Assembly (NCBI RefSeq): GCF_013114825.1
Contig: NZ_JAAVLX010000003.1
Span: forward strand, 682,001-746,000
Origin: Bradyrhizobium australiense
GTDB lineage: Bacteria > Pseudomonadota > Alphaproteobacteria > Rhizobiales > Xanthobacteraceae
Direction of reading: 5' to 3'
DNA: 64,000 nucleotides
Part shown: one piece after another, positions 42,236-50,756 of the stretch
Position numbering within the stretch: the first letter of the stretch is position 1
Layout of the letters: each line of letters opens with the position of its first letter
Made by a program: the position numbers and the translations under genes
The notes under the pieces: model-generated
Told to the model about the DNA's origin: nothing
Seen by the model: the letters and a program-made list of their open reading frames with translations, nothing else
The model's database searches: none

Positions 42236-42895
42236 TCATTCCGTTGCAGCGTCAGGGAAACGTACCGTCAACCGTTGCTCGGCCGCCACCCAGGCTTGGA
42301 TGTGGTAGCGCCGCAGCAGAAGGATGCTCGCAGCAAAAGTCAGCAGTCCGACTATCACGCTCGGCGTGATCGCCGAGCCGATCGCCGATGTCGCAACCAC
42401 GCCCGCGAAAACGCCAGCGATTGCACCATTGATCGTGCTCACCATTCCGGCGGTCGTCACGAAGAACTGCCAGGGCGACGATTTGAGACCCTTATCGACA
42501 CGCACGGCCGAGCTATCGTCGTGAATGGAATGGATCAGATATCGCTGCATGACGGGCGACCGCTCGACGTAGTAGTGCCGTATTCGAGCCATGCCGCGCG
42601 CATGGATCATATCCTCGATAGCGACCTGCACGGTGCGCATGAAAGTGACCAGGCCTATGAAATAAAGACAGGGAAGCAGAATCAGGCTGAACAGCACGAA
42701 CGGCCTGCCCATCTGGGTAACCTGCGCGACGAACGCGAGAGCGATGGTGGCGCTCGAGACCGAGGTCAGGAACAGGTTCGCGCGCTGGTTCGCCTCCTGT
42801 ATCGTAGCCGACCGCGCGGTTTGAAGCACGAAATGTTCGGTGGCCATGATCTGCAGGATCTGGTTTCCGGTATCGCCTTCATTCGTCTCAACCAT
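42236..42895 (-). CDS. Hypothetical four-span membrane protein
   Basis: The 219-aa product has four hydrophobic segments (SSATIALAFVAQVT, FVLFSLILLPCLYFIGLVTF, STINGAIAGVFAGVVATSAI, SVIVGLLTFAASILLLRRYH) and an N-terminal helix (LQIMATEHFVLQTARSATIQEANQRAN). This resembles unnamed four-span proteins common in Bradyrhizobium. AAGGAG precedes ATG 42895 and disfavours the frame to 42934. No function is known. It stands between the secretion operon and the DUF1080 gene on the same strand. Confidence 0.65.
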   Translation of the reverse strand: MVETNEGDTGNQILQIMATEHFVLQTARSATIQEANQRANLFLTSVSSATIALAFVAQVTQMGRPFVLFSLILLPCLYFIGLVTFMRTVQVAIEDMIHARGMARIRHYYVERSPVMQRYLIHSIHDDSSAVRVDKGLKSSPWQFFVTTAGMVSTINGAIAGVFAGVVATSAIGSAITPSVIVGLLTFAASILLLRRYHIQAWVAAEQRLTVRFPDAATE

Positions 42896-42964
42896 CGCGG
42901 TCTCCTTCGGACGGGCTCCTCGCAAACCTCGCATCGCTCGAGCGGGGCACGTGCCAGCGGGGCA

Positions 42965-43570
42965 CTACGGTCGCGCCACCTGCAGGTTTCGAAATTGCAC
43001 CGCGGATCCGGCGTGATGATTTTGCAGGCCAATGTGGCCGCGCGGCTGTCGCGATGCGCGCCCGAGCAGAGACACCTCTTCTCTGTTGAGAATGACTCTT
43101 ATGGTTGATCCAGTGGCGTGCACATCGAATCTGTTCCATTGCCCAACGGCCCGCGAAGCCAACCGGACTGCCGGCGCAAGCTGATAGATCGCCCCGGTCA
43201 AATGCAGCGGACTGCCGAGCAGCTTCTTTTCGGGATCAAGCCCTCGGTCATCGATCTGGACTTCATACCCGCGCTCGATGGCCGGTTGCGGGCTGTCAGC
43301 CAGCGGCGGACAGCGGAGAAATACCCCAGAATTGTCCTCCAGCGAGCTCAAGCGCCACTCGACGCTCAGCACCAGATCATCGAAGGCCTCCTCGGCATAC
43401 CAAAACAGGCCCGGTCCGCCGAAACTCTCGATCACCCCTTCGACATTTCGGAAGCCACCCGGACCGGCCATTCGCCAGTGCGTGAGACGACTTGCCGCAA
43501 GCAAATTCCGGGGTTTGGACATTCGGACTCGATCCGGCAATTCGCCCGAGATGATAATTCCGGCCACCAT
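42965..43570 (-). CDS. DUF1080 (3-keto-disaccharide hydrolase-like) protein
   Basis: The roughly 201-aa product shows the jelly-roll DUF1080 pattern: THWRMAGPGGFRNVEGVIES, FDDLVLSVEWRLSSLEDNSG, VFLRCPPL, GYEVQIDD, QWNRFDVHATGSTIRVILN and HIGLQNHHAGSAVQFRNLQV. Some members hydrolyse 3-keto-glycosides; others bind glycans. The usual signal peptide is absent, so location is unclear. Start may be 43570 or Met17 (43522). Confidence 0.75.
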   Translation of the reverse strand: MVAGIIISGELPDRVRMSKPRNLLAASRLTHWRMAGPGGFRNVEGVIESFGGPGLFWYAEEAFDDLVLSVEWRLSSLEDNSGVFLRCPPLADSPQPAIERGYEVQIDDRGLDPEKKLLGSPLHLTGAIYQLAPAVRLASRAVGQWNRFDVHATGSTIRVILNREEVSLLGRASRQPRGHIGLQNHHAGSAVQFRNLQVARP

Positions 43571-43765
43571 TCGACGCCTGCCAACCGCCAGAGTTCCTGA
43601 TTTTGTGGACCGCGCGGCTTCACAGGTGGTCTACCGCGGTGGCGAATTGGTAATTCGATAACTTCGCGTTCCGGCGGGCCGGTCGGGTGGTTCCGCGCCG
43701 ACCTGCGAAACAACCGCAAACTGGCGGCGTCAGCTCACAGGTCCGCCAGCTTCAGGAGACCAATC

Positions 43766-44193
43766 ATGCAGGTCAAGGAAATGATGATGCCGACGGTGCG
43801 CATCGTCGATCCCAACATGACCATCCGTTACGCCGCAAACGCATGAGGGCAGACAACGTTGGCGCATTGCCGGTCGGCGAGAACGATCGTCTCATCGGTG
43901 TGGTCACCGACCGGGATATCGTGGTGCGGGCAGTCGCCGAAGAGCGGTCGGCCGGCAACACGACGGTTCGAGAGGTGATGTCCGAAGGCATCTCGTACTG
44001 CTTCAGCGATGACGATGCCGAAGCCGCCGCGCAAATCATGGCCAAGCATCAGGTGCGGAGTCTGCCTGTTCTCAACAGGGACAGGCGGCTCGTCGGGGTC
44101 ATCGCGCTGGCCGATCTCGGCCGCTCGGATGACGAAGCGGCGCAGGGCGCGCTGAAGGCCATCTCGCAACCGTCTGCCAAGCAACGCCGTTAG
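43766..44193 (+). pseudogene. CBS-domain protein, frameshifted
   Basis: CAGGAG precedes ATG 43766. The first frame gives MQVKEMMMPTVRIVDPNMTI and RYAA, then ends at TGA 43844-43846. Skipping to the other frame at about 43840 gives MRADNVGALPVGENDRLIGV, VTDRDIVVRAVAEERSAGN and VREVMSEGISYCFSDDDAEA. The second CBS repeat (AAQIMAKHQVRSLPVLNRDR, LVGVIALADLGR) is complete. One lost base near 43838 explains it. CBS pairs sense adenosine nucleotides. Either the gene is dead or this is a sequence error. Confidence 0.75.
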
Positions 44194-44811
44194 AGAATCC
44201 GCAAAGTGTCCGCCCCTCGATTTGCAGTCGCGGCGTCGGACCGAGTGTCGGCTAAACGACTCTCGGCTCGGGCGGTCTCTTGAGCTGCATCAGCAGGTAA
44301 CCAGCGACCCCGCCGCCGAAGCGTGGAACCGCTTGGAGGAGTTCAAAGCTCGGATCAACGCGAGCGGAGCAAATGGTAAATTTTAAATTCTTAGGAACGT
44401 AACCGCGTGCAGGGAGTTCTTGAGGCAAGGAGCAAATAACCTTGAAAAAAGGTGAATGCTCCGAAAGCCCCGTCATCTCGCTAAATGCAGATGGCGGGGT
44501 CTTTCTTTTCAGGCCGCGGCCACCAAAATCTCTGGAACGCTCGAAGGAAGTCCGGGCTATTTCGGGTGCAGCAGAGAAAGCCGGATACGCGCCTGCGACA
44601 AGGCCGAGCGGCGCCGGATGCGGGATTTTCTGCGTGGTCTGCGATCTCGAGCCATGACATTGATGCACTCTCTCGCCGGCTGCCGGAAGCGGGATTTGGG
44701 ATTTTCGACGGCCGAGGGATCCTTGCTAGAGTCCTCTCTGCTCGCGGCACTCACCGGGCTGCTATACCCGAGTATGACGGAACGGACGCCGCGGCTGTTC
44801 ATTGACCGTTC
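44194..44811. other. Intergenic stretch with a terminator and possible small RNA
   Basis: No convincing gene was found. Candidate frames on both strands lack ribosome sites and family features. The left half, about 44330-44460, contains AT-rich stretches (AATGGTAAATTTTAAATTC) ahead of a strong terminator at 44467-44510, so a short non-coding transcript ending there is possible. Confidence 0.4.
44467..44510 (+). terminator. Rho-independent terminator
   Basis: CCCCGTCATCT (44468-44478) pairs with AGATGGCGGGG (44489-44499) with one G-T wobble, loop of ten bases, followed by TCTTTCTTTTC. Orientation fits a + strand transcript from the left, either from the CBS gene or from a small RNA. Confidence 0.68.
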
Positions 44812-45000
44812 ATGGAACGAATCTTCCTCGCCGTCATCGTCTCAGCCCTGATGGTGCTCATCGGCTCGGCGACGATGCTCGTCTACGGCACGAGGGAATC
44901 GGCAGCTCTGCTGCGTCCTCCGGCACAGGAGCAAACGCCGGTTAAGCCCTCGCCGCTCGCGGTGTTGCCGCTCGGCACCGCGGCGGCGGGCCATCGGTAG
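44812..45000 (+). CDS. Small single-span membrane protein (62 aa)
   Basis: The product has an N-terminal membrane segment (IFLAVIVSALMVLIGSATML) and a proline-rich soluble tail (LLRPPAQEQTPVKPSPLAV). It could be a small inner-membrane protein or an uncleaved exported peptide. No clear ribosome site precedes the ATG. No family was recognised. It lies 240 bases before the HWE-type kinase gene on the same strand. Confidence 0.45.
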   Translation: MERIFLAVIVSALMVLIGSATMLVYGTRESAALLRPPAQEQTPVKPSPLAVLPLGTAAAGHR

Positions 45001-45240
45001 AGATTGGCTGGGTCCCGGGCTACTTCGACCGCTACGGTCTGGGAACCGGGAGCTACCCGGAGCGGCGACAAATGTCGCCCCGAAGTAGCTCCAGCCCACG
45101 AACTTTCCCCTAAGGCAGGGCGCGGTCGCGCGCCGATTCGACTGGCATGGATGTGCCAGAGCCTTATTATCCTCAGCTTACGTCCCATATGGATAGCGGG
45201 ACAGGAGCGAATCCCCCAGCCGGCAACCAGGACAGGTAAA

Positions 45241-46329
45241 ATGGGTGATCCAGAACAGGGCTCCGCGTCTGCCTCGCAGCAGGTCAATGATTTATTCGAC
45301 GCGCTCGATATCACACAAGCAATCAACTCCCACGAATTCAGGCTGTTCCTCGATCGCTTACCGATCGCAGTCGTCATCTCCAAAATAATCAGTGGAGACC
45401 AGCGCATAATTTTTGCGAACAAGTCCTATGAGGCGCTGACGGGACAAGCCGCCTCAGAAATCCAGGGAAGAGGTTGGTCGGTCCTGGAGTCATTCACGCT
45501 CGAAGGACAGCCCGATGTCACCTTCACCAAATCGCTACTCAACTGCGATGACTTCATAGGGACATTTCAACGCGAGCAGCCGAAGCATTTATTGGTAGAT
45601 GCCTTTGCTGGCGTGATCCAAAATGAGGACGGAACGGAGGACTATCGCATTGTCGCGCTGATTGACATTACCGAGCGCGCAAAATCGCAACGCGACGAAT
45701 TTGAGCGACAATTGCGCGATAAGGATCTTTTGCTGAAGGAATTGCAGCATCGAGTAAAGAACAATCTGCAACTGATCGCCGCCCTCATTCGTCTTGATAT
45801 TCGCAATCAAAACAGCGCTGACCGGGCGGCGATGGATCGTCTGGCTGGACGCATCGAGTCATTGGCCATTCTCTACCAAGAACTTTCCGGCGACGGCCTT
45901 GGTCAAACCATCGATCTTGGCCAGTATCTCACACAAATTGCGTCCGCGGTGACGCGTACTCACGGTCTTGACGGCGTTAGGCTGGACCTCAAAGCTGACC
46001 AAGCTCCGATTTCAATCAACGTGGCGATGCCCGTGGGGCTTATCGTCAATGAACTGCTGACGAATGCATTCAAGTACGCCTTTGATGGCCGTGAATCTGG
46101 CACATTGACGGTCAGATGCCTGCAGGAGCGCAACGACTATTATCGGGTCGTGGTGGCAGACGACGGAAACGGACTTGCTGAAGGCGCAATGTGGCCTGTG
46201 CCCGGGAAGCTCTCAGCGCTCATGCTCAGTACGTTGACGGAGAACGCCAAGGCGGATTTCGATGTCGACAGCGCCCCCGGCAAGGGAATGCGCGTGAGCA
46301 TCGGAATATTCAAAGGCCTGGCGCGTTGA
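45241..46329 (+). CDS. PAS-HisKA_2/HWE-type sensor histidine kinase
   Basis: The 362-aa soluble product has a PAS domain (RLPIAVVISKIISGDQRIIF, ANKSYEALTGQAASEIQGRG, ALIDITERAKSQRDEF). A HisKA_2 box follows with His170 in ELQHRVKNNLQLI, then a HATPase with VNELLTNAFKYAFDG, ADDGNGL and APGKGMRVSI. Kinases of this group act in light, general stress and blue-light responses of alphaproteobacteria. The PAS may bind FMN, but the LOV signature Cys motif (NCRFLQ) is absent. The ATG at 45241 has AGGACAGG upstream; the frame to 45004 reads through poor sequence. Confidence 0.85.
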   Translation: MGDPEQGSASASQQVNDLFDALDITQAINSHEFRLFLDRLPIAVVISKIISGDQRIIFANKSYEALTGQAASEIQGRGWSVLESFTLEGQPDVTFTKSLLNCDDFIGTFQREQPKHLLVDAFAGVIQNEDGTEDYRIVALIDITERAKSQRDEFERQLRDKDLLLKELQHRVKNNLQLIAALIRLDIRNQNSADRAAMDRLAGRIESLAILYQELSGDGLGQTIDLGQYLTQIASAVTRTHGLDGVRLDLKADQAPISINVAMPVGLIVNELLTNAFKYAFDGRESGTLTVRCLQERNDYYRVVVADDGNGLAEGAMWPVPGKLSALMLSTLTENAKADFDVDSAPGKGMRVSIGIFKGLAR

Positions 46330-46992
46330 GCTGAAACCTCCCTCCTATGTGATTTGGATGCTGCTGGAAAGCAAGGATGAAATTGCGACTCAATGTGGCG
46401 AGGTCGTCCATCCGTTCTAAGCGGTCGGCGCGCACTACGCCGAGTTTGCCCAGACGGCTGACAGGGAGGCGATCCGGATGTTCAAGCAAGCGCAGCAGCC
46501 GATGAGCCATTCATAGCTCGCCCGCAAAACGGCTCGAAAATTGTGCGTGGCTTTCATGAAGCTGGGCAGATCGCCACAGCAACGAGGCGATTCAGGCGCG
46601 GAACTTCGCCCAGCTTGTCCGGAAGTAGCCGCCATCCCCACAGCAAAAGCATTAAACACCGCTTGATTTTCTTAAACGCGAAAGCATCATCCTGATCTCG
46701 CGCCAGAACAGCTCTGCGATGGCATATACATTGCATTCGCTCAATGGCGTGCGCGGGCGCAACGCACGGTTCACGTTCGCTCAACGCCCGGCCGGAATGG
46801 GGCAGCGAGTCGCGGCTCCGCGGGAGCCGACTAGAGTAGGTGAGGCCAACATTCCAAAACGTACGCACGCTGCACGAAATTTCGCCGCCTCTCTTGCAAG
46901 GGGCATCCGTTTGATGACACCGTTACGTTCGCTTCTTGTATGGCGGCTGATCTGAGAACACGCGTTCCGCGTTGGTCGTGGAGTCCTGATAT
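46330..46992. other. Intergenic, no recognisable gene
   Basis: Several short frames on both strands show no family features. Sequence just before 46993 should hold the promoter of the dpp-like operon, but I could not fix a -35/-10 pair. There is no terminator for the kinase gene with a good T-run. Confidence 0.4.
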
Positions 46993-47910
46993 ATGTTGCG
47001 TCTGATTGCTCGGCGTATTGCTCTCGGCGTGCTGGTCGCGCTGACCGTCATGACGCTCGCATTCCTGCTGACGCGGCTGTCCGGCGACCTCGCGGTGTCG
47101 ATCGCCGGTCCGCAGGCGACGCAGGCCGATGTCGAAATCGTGCGCAAGGCCTACGGCCTCGATCGCCCGCTCTATGTCCAGTTCTTCGCCTGGACCGGTC
47201 GTGCCATGGTCGGCGATTTCGGCCAGAGCTATTTCTTCAAGGACAGCGTGGCGAACCTGATCCAGAAGCGCCTGCCGATCACGGTCACGCTCGGCCTGGT
47301 CGGTCTGAGCCTCGCCTTGATCGTCTCGCTGCCGCTCGGCATCCTGGCGGCGCTCCGCGAGAACACCTGGATCGATCGCAGCGTCACCCTGTTCACGATG
47401 GTGGGGCAGGCGGTCCCGAGTTTCTGGCTGGCGCTGATCCTGATGATCGTGCTCGGCCTGCAGCTCGGCATCCTGCCGATCTCGGGCACCGGCACCTGGC
47501 AACATTTTGTGATGCCCGGCATCGTGCTGGCCTTTACGGCAATCCCGGCGCTGACGCGGCTGACGCGCTCCGGCATGATCGAGGCGATGGCATCCGACTA
47601 TATCCGCACCGCGCGCGCCAAGGGCCTGTCGCGCGCGCGCATCATCTTCAAGCACGCGCTGCGCAACGCCGCCATACCCGTGGTGTCGATCGCCGCGGTC
47701 CAGCTCGGCTTCATGCTGGGCGGCTCGATCGTCATCGAGACCGTGTTCGCGCTGCATGGCGTCGGCTATCTCGGCTGGGAGAGCATCGCAAAGAATGATT
47801 TTCCCGTCGTGCAGGCGGTGGTGCTGGTGCTCGCCGTGTTCTATATCGGCCTCACGCTCCTGGCCGATATCCTCAATGCGCTGCTTGATCCGAGGCTCAG
47901 GACCGGATGA
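46993..47910 (+). CDS. Peptide/nickel ABC transporter permease (DppB-like)
   Basis: The 305-aa product is the first permease of an oligopeptide/dipeptide/nickel importer: MLRLIARRIALGVLVALTVM as the first span, FGQSYFFKDSVANLIQKRLP, then FVMPGIVLAFTAIPALTRLT, RSGMIEAMASDYIRTARAKG (the EAA loop contacting the ATPases) and VQLGFMLGGSIVIETVF. About six spans are predicted. It sits in the inner membrane with DppC. Its stop overlaps the next ATG by four bases (ATGA), starting a tightly packed five-gene operon. Confidence 0.9.
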   Translation: MLRLIARRIALGVLVALTVMTLAFLLTRLSGDLAVSIAGPQATQADVEIVRKAYGLDRPLYVQFFAWTGRAMVGDFGQSYFFKDSVANLIQKRLPITVTLGLVGLSLALIVSLPLGILAALRENTWIDRSVTLFTMVGQAVPSFWLALILMIVLGLQLGILPISGTGTWQHFVMPGIVLAFTAIPALTRLTRSGMIEAMASDYIRTARAKGLSRARIIFKHALRNAAIPVVSIAAVQLGFMLGGSIVIETVFALHGVGYLGWESIAKNDFPVVQAVVLVLAVFYIGLTLLADILNALLDPRLRTG

Positions 47911-48788
47911 GCGAGCCGATTGCCATTCAGGCGCCGCAGCCTTCCAGCGTCGGTGCGTCGCGCATCGGTACCACCGGCTTTGCGATCGGGATTGCCATCG
48001 TCGCGCTGGTCCTCGCCGCTGCCCTCGTCGGCAATGCGCTGGTGCCGCAGGACCCGTTCGTTCAGGATCTCGGCAATCGCCTCAAGCCGCCGTTCTGGAT
48101 GGAGGGCAGCCAGGCGGGGCACCTGCTCGGGACCGACCAGCTCGGCCGGGATTATCTCGCGCGGCTGGTCTACGGCGCGCGCATTTCGCTCCTGATCGGC
48201 ACCATGACGGTGATCACCTCGGGCCTGATTGGCATCACCCTCGGCGTGCTCGGCGGATTCTTCGGCGGCCGCGTCGACGACTTCGTGCTGTTTGCCATCA
48301 CGACGCGATTATCGATCCCCGTCGTGCTGGTCGCGCTGGCCGTGGTCGGGCTGATGGGATCGGGCCTCGGGCTCGTCGTCGCCACCCTCGGCCTTCTGCT
48401 GTGGGACCGCTTCGCGGTCGTCGCGCGCGCCACCACCATGCAGGTCCGCAACCACGACTACGTCAGCGCCGCCTGGTGCGCCGGTGCCTCGATGCCGCAC
48501 ATCTTGATTAGGGAGATCTTGCCGAACATCGCGAGCCATCTCGCCGTGGTGGCAACGCTGGAGATGGCGCTGGCGATCCTCCTCGAAGCCGCCCTGTCGT
48601 TCTTAGGGCTCGGCGTGCCGCCTCCGCTGCCGTCATGGGGGCTGATGATCGCCGAAGGCAAGGACTACATGTTCTTTTCGCCCTGGGTGATCATGATCCC
48701 CGGCGTCGCACTGCTTGTCCTGGTGCTCGGCATCAATCTGGTCGGCGACGGACTGCGCAATTTGCTCGGCGCGGAGCGGCTGCGATGA
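47907..48788 (+). CDS. Peptide/nickel ABC transporter permease (DppC-like)
   Basis: The 293-aa product has the DppC/OppC pattern: GFAIGIAIVALVLAAALVGN, HLLGTDQLGRDYLARLVYGA, RISLLIGTMTVITSGLIGIT, VRNHDYVSAAWCAGASMPHI in the EAA loop and LLVLVLGINLVGDGLRNLL. It forms the translocation pore with DppB. ATG 47907 overlaps the DppB stop, and its own stop overlaps the ATPase start (ATGA again). Confidence 0.9.
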   Translation: MSEPIAIQAPQPSSVGASRIGTTGFAIGIAIVALVLAAALVGNALVPQDPFVQDLGNRLKPPFWMEGSQAGHLLGTDQLGRDYLARLVYGARISLLIGTMTVITSGLIGITLGVLGGFFGGRVDDFVLFAITTRLSIPVVLVALAVVGLMGSGLGLVVATLGLLLWDRFAVVARATTMQVRNHDYVSAAWCAGASMPHILIREILPNIASHLAVVATLEMALAILLEAALSFLGLGVPPPLPSWGLMIAEGKDYMFFSPWVIMIPGVALLVLVLGINLVGDGLRNLLGAERLR

Positions 48789-49765
48789 GCGCGCTATTGG
48801 AGGTCGAGGAGCTTCAGGTGAGTTTCGGCGGTCGCACCGCGGCGGTGCGCGGCGCCTCGTTCCGGGTCGAGAAGGGCGAGACCCATTGCCTGGTCGGCGA
48901 ATCCGGCTGCGGCAAGTCGGTCACCGCGCTGGCGGTGATGAGCCTGCTCGCCCGCGGCGGCCAGCGTTCGGCGAAACGGATGCGTTTTGCCGGCACCGAT
49001 CTCATGTCGCTGTCGGACCGCGAGATGGTGCGGCTGCGCGGCAATCGCATAGCGATGATCTTTCAGGAGCCGATGACCAGCCTCAATCCGGCCTTCACCA
49101 TCGGTTCGCAGATGGCGGAGGTGATGACGCGCCACAAGGGCGGCACGCGCGCGGCGGCGCTCGATCGCGCGGCCGAACTGATGGGCCGCGTCGGCATCAC
49201 CGCGCCCGGCATGCGGCTCGGCCAGTTTCCGCATCAGCTCTCTGGCGGACTGCGCCAGCGTGTCATGATCGCGATGGCGCTGATGTGCGATCCGGAACTG
49301 TTGATCGCCGACGAGCCGACCACCGCGCTCGACGTCACCGTGCAGGCACAGATCCTGCGGTTGCTTGCTGGCCTCAAGCGCGAGCTCGGCCTCTCGATCC
49401 TGCTGATCACCCATGATCTTGGTATCGTCGCGCGCGTCGCCGACCATGTGTCGGTGATGTATGCGGGCGAGGTGGTCGAACGCGCGCCGACCGCGGAACT
49501 GTTCCGCGCGCCGCAACACCCTTACACACGCGGTCTTCTATCCTGCGTGCCGGTGCCCGGCCGCGTGCAGCGCGACCGGCCGCTCGGCTCGATCCCCGGC
49601 GTCGTGCCGGCGATCGGGCCCGGCTTTGCCGGCTGCGCTTTTCGCTCGCGCTGCGCCCATGCCGACGAAACGTGCACGCGCACGATACCGCGGCGTCGGG
49701 CGGCCAATGCGCACGACTATCTCTGCCGGCTCGAGCCGGACTGGGCGGAGCTGCAACCCGCATGA
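48785..49765 (+). CDS. Peptide/nickel ABC transporter ATPase 1 (DppD-like)
   Basis: The 326-aa ATPase has Walker [16 protein letters not shown]-loop [11 protein letters not shown], signature [15 protein letters not shown] (Gly-Leu in place of the usual Gln) and Walker [13 protein letters not shown]. The oligopeptide C-terminal domain has conserved Cys in [18 protein letters not shown] that can bind an iron-sulfur cluster in this family. ATG 48785 overlaps the DppC stop; the frame to 48635 lies inside DppC. Confidence 0.9.
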   Translation: MSALLEVEELQVSFGGRTAAVRGASFRVEKGETHCLVGESGCGKSVTALAVMSLLARGGQRSAKRMRFAGTDLMSLSDREMVRLRGNRIAMIFQEPMTSLNPAFTIGSQMAEVMTRHKGGTRAAALDRAAELMGRVGITAPGMRLGQFPHQLSGGLRQRVMIAMALMCDPELLIADEPTTALDVTVQAQILRLLAGLKRELGLSILLITHDLGIVARVADHVSVMYAGEVVERAPTAELFRAPQHPYTRGLLSCVPVPGRVQRDRPLGSIPGVVPAIGPGFAGCAFRSRCAHADETCTRTIPRRRAANAHDYLCRLEPDWAELQPA

Positions 49766-50712
49766 CCGCCGCGATCGAGGTCGAGAACCTGCGGTGCGAA
49801 TTCCGCGTCCACACCGGGCTGATGTCGGCGGAAAAACGCGTGGTCGCGGTCGACGATGTCACCTTCAGTGTGCCGGCCGGCAGCGTGCTCGGCATTGTCG
49901 GCGAGTCCGGCTGCGGCAAATCCACGCTGGCGCGCCTGATCCTCGGGCTGCTCAAGCCGACGGGGGGAGGCGTGCTCGTCGACGGCAAGCGCCTGTTCGA
50001 CCTCGACCGCAAGGCGCGCGCCCGGTTGATCCAGCCGGTGTTCCAGGATCCCTTCGCCTCGCTCAACCCGCGGCGCCGCATCAAGGACATTGTCGCGCTG
50101 CCGCTGGCCGCGCAAGGTACTTTCTCGCGCGCGGAGATCGAGCGCCGGGTCGGCAATATTCTCGAGCGCGTCGGGCTTTCGGCCGCCATGGGCGAACGCA
50201 TGCCGGCGCAACTCTCCGGCGGGCAACGCCAGCGGGCGGCGATTGCCCGCGCATTGGTGCTGGAGCCGCGGATCGTGATCTGCGACGAGCCGACCAGCGC
50301 GCTCGACGTCTCGGTGCAGGCGCAAATTCTCAATCTGCTGGCCGACCTGCGCCGCGACCTCGGACTGACCTATCTCTTCATCAGCCACAATCTCGCGGTC
50401 GTCGAGCATGTCGCGAGCGAAGTCGCGGTGATGTATCTCGGCCGGTTCGTCGAGCGGAACGAAACCGACGCGCTGTTTCGCACACCCCGGCATCCCTATA
50501 CGCAGGCGCTGCTGCAAAGCGTGCTGACGCCGGAGCCGGGCAAGGGCGTGCCGGATATCGGTCTCGGCGACGTCATGCCGGATCCGTCCAATATTCCGCC
50601 GGGCTGCCGGTTCAACCCGCGTTGCCGCATCGCGGTCGAGCGCTGCCGCCACGAGACACCAGCGCCCATGGTCCGCCAGCCCCGGGGAATGGTAGAATGT
50701 CATCTGGCATAG
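49762..50712 (+). CDS. Peptide/nickel ABC transporter ATPase 2 (DppF-like)
   Basis: The 316-aa ATPase has Walker [19 protein letters not shown]-loop FQDPFASLNPRR, signature LSGGQRQRAAIARALV and Walker B VICDEPTSALD. The C-terminal Cys segment is GCRFNPRCRIAVERC. It pairs with DppD to power uptake. ATG 49762 overlaps the DppD stop by four bases; the frame to 49672 is an extension inside DppD. Confidence 0.9.
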   Translation: MTAAIEVENLRCEFRVHTGLMSAEKRVVAVDDVTFSVPAGSVLGIVGESGCGKSTLARLILGLLKPTGGGVLVDGKRLFDLDRKARARLIQPVFQDPFASLNPRRRIKDIVALPLAAQGTFSRAEIERRVGNILERVGLSAAMGERMPAQLSGGQRQRAAIARALVLEPRIVICDEPTSALDVSVQAQILNLLADLRRDLGLTYLFISHNLAVVEHVASEVAVMYLGRFVERNETDALFRTPRHPYTQALLQSVLTPEPGKGVPDIGLGDVMPDPSNIPPGCRFNPRCRIAVERCRHETPAPMVRQPRGMVECHLA

Positions 50713-50756
50713 GGCGTGCTTCACGCCGCCTGTAAACGAAAATAATGGAGAGCGAT

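Noticed and set aside
42275-43108. A 277-codon + strand frame
   Set aside because: It is antisense to the four-span membrane protein and the DUF1080 gene.
45241-46329. LOV blue-light photoreceptor kinase
   Set aside because: The PAS domain lacks the NCRFLQ-type flavin-binding Cys motif.
46831-47757. A 308-codon - strand frame
   Set aside because: It lies opposite DppB and has shadow composition (His, Asp, Arg) without any domain.
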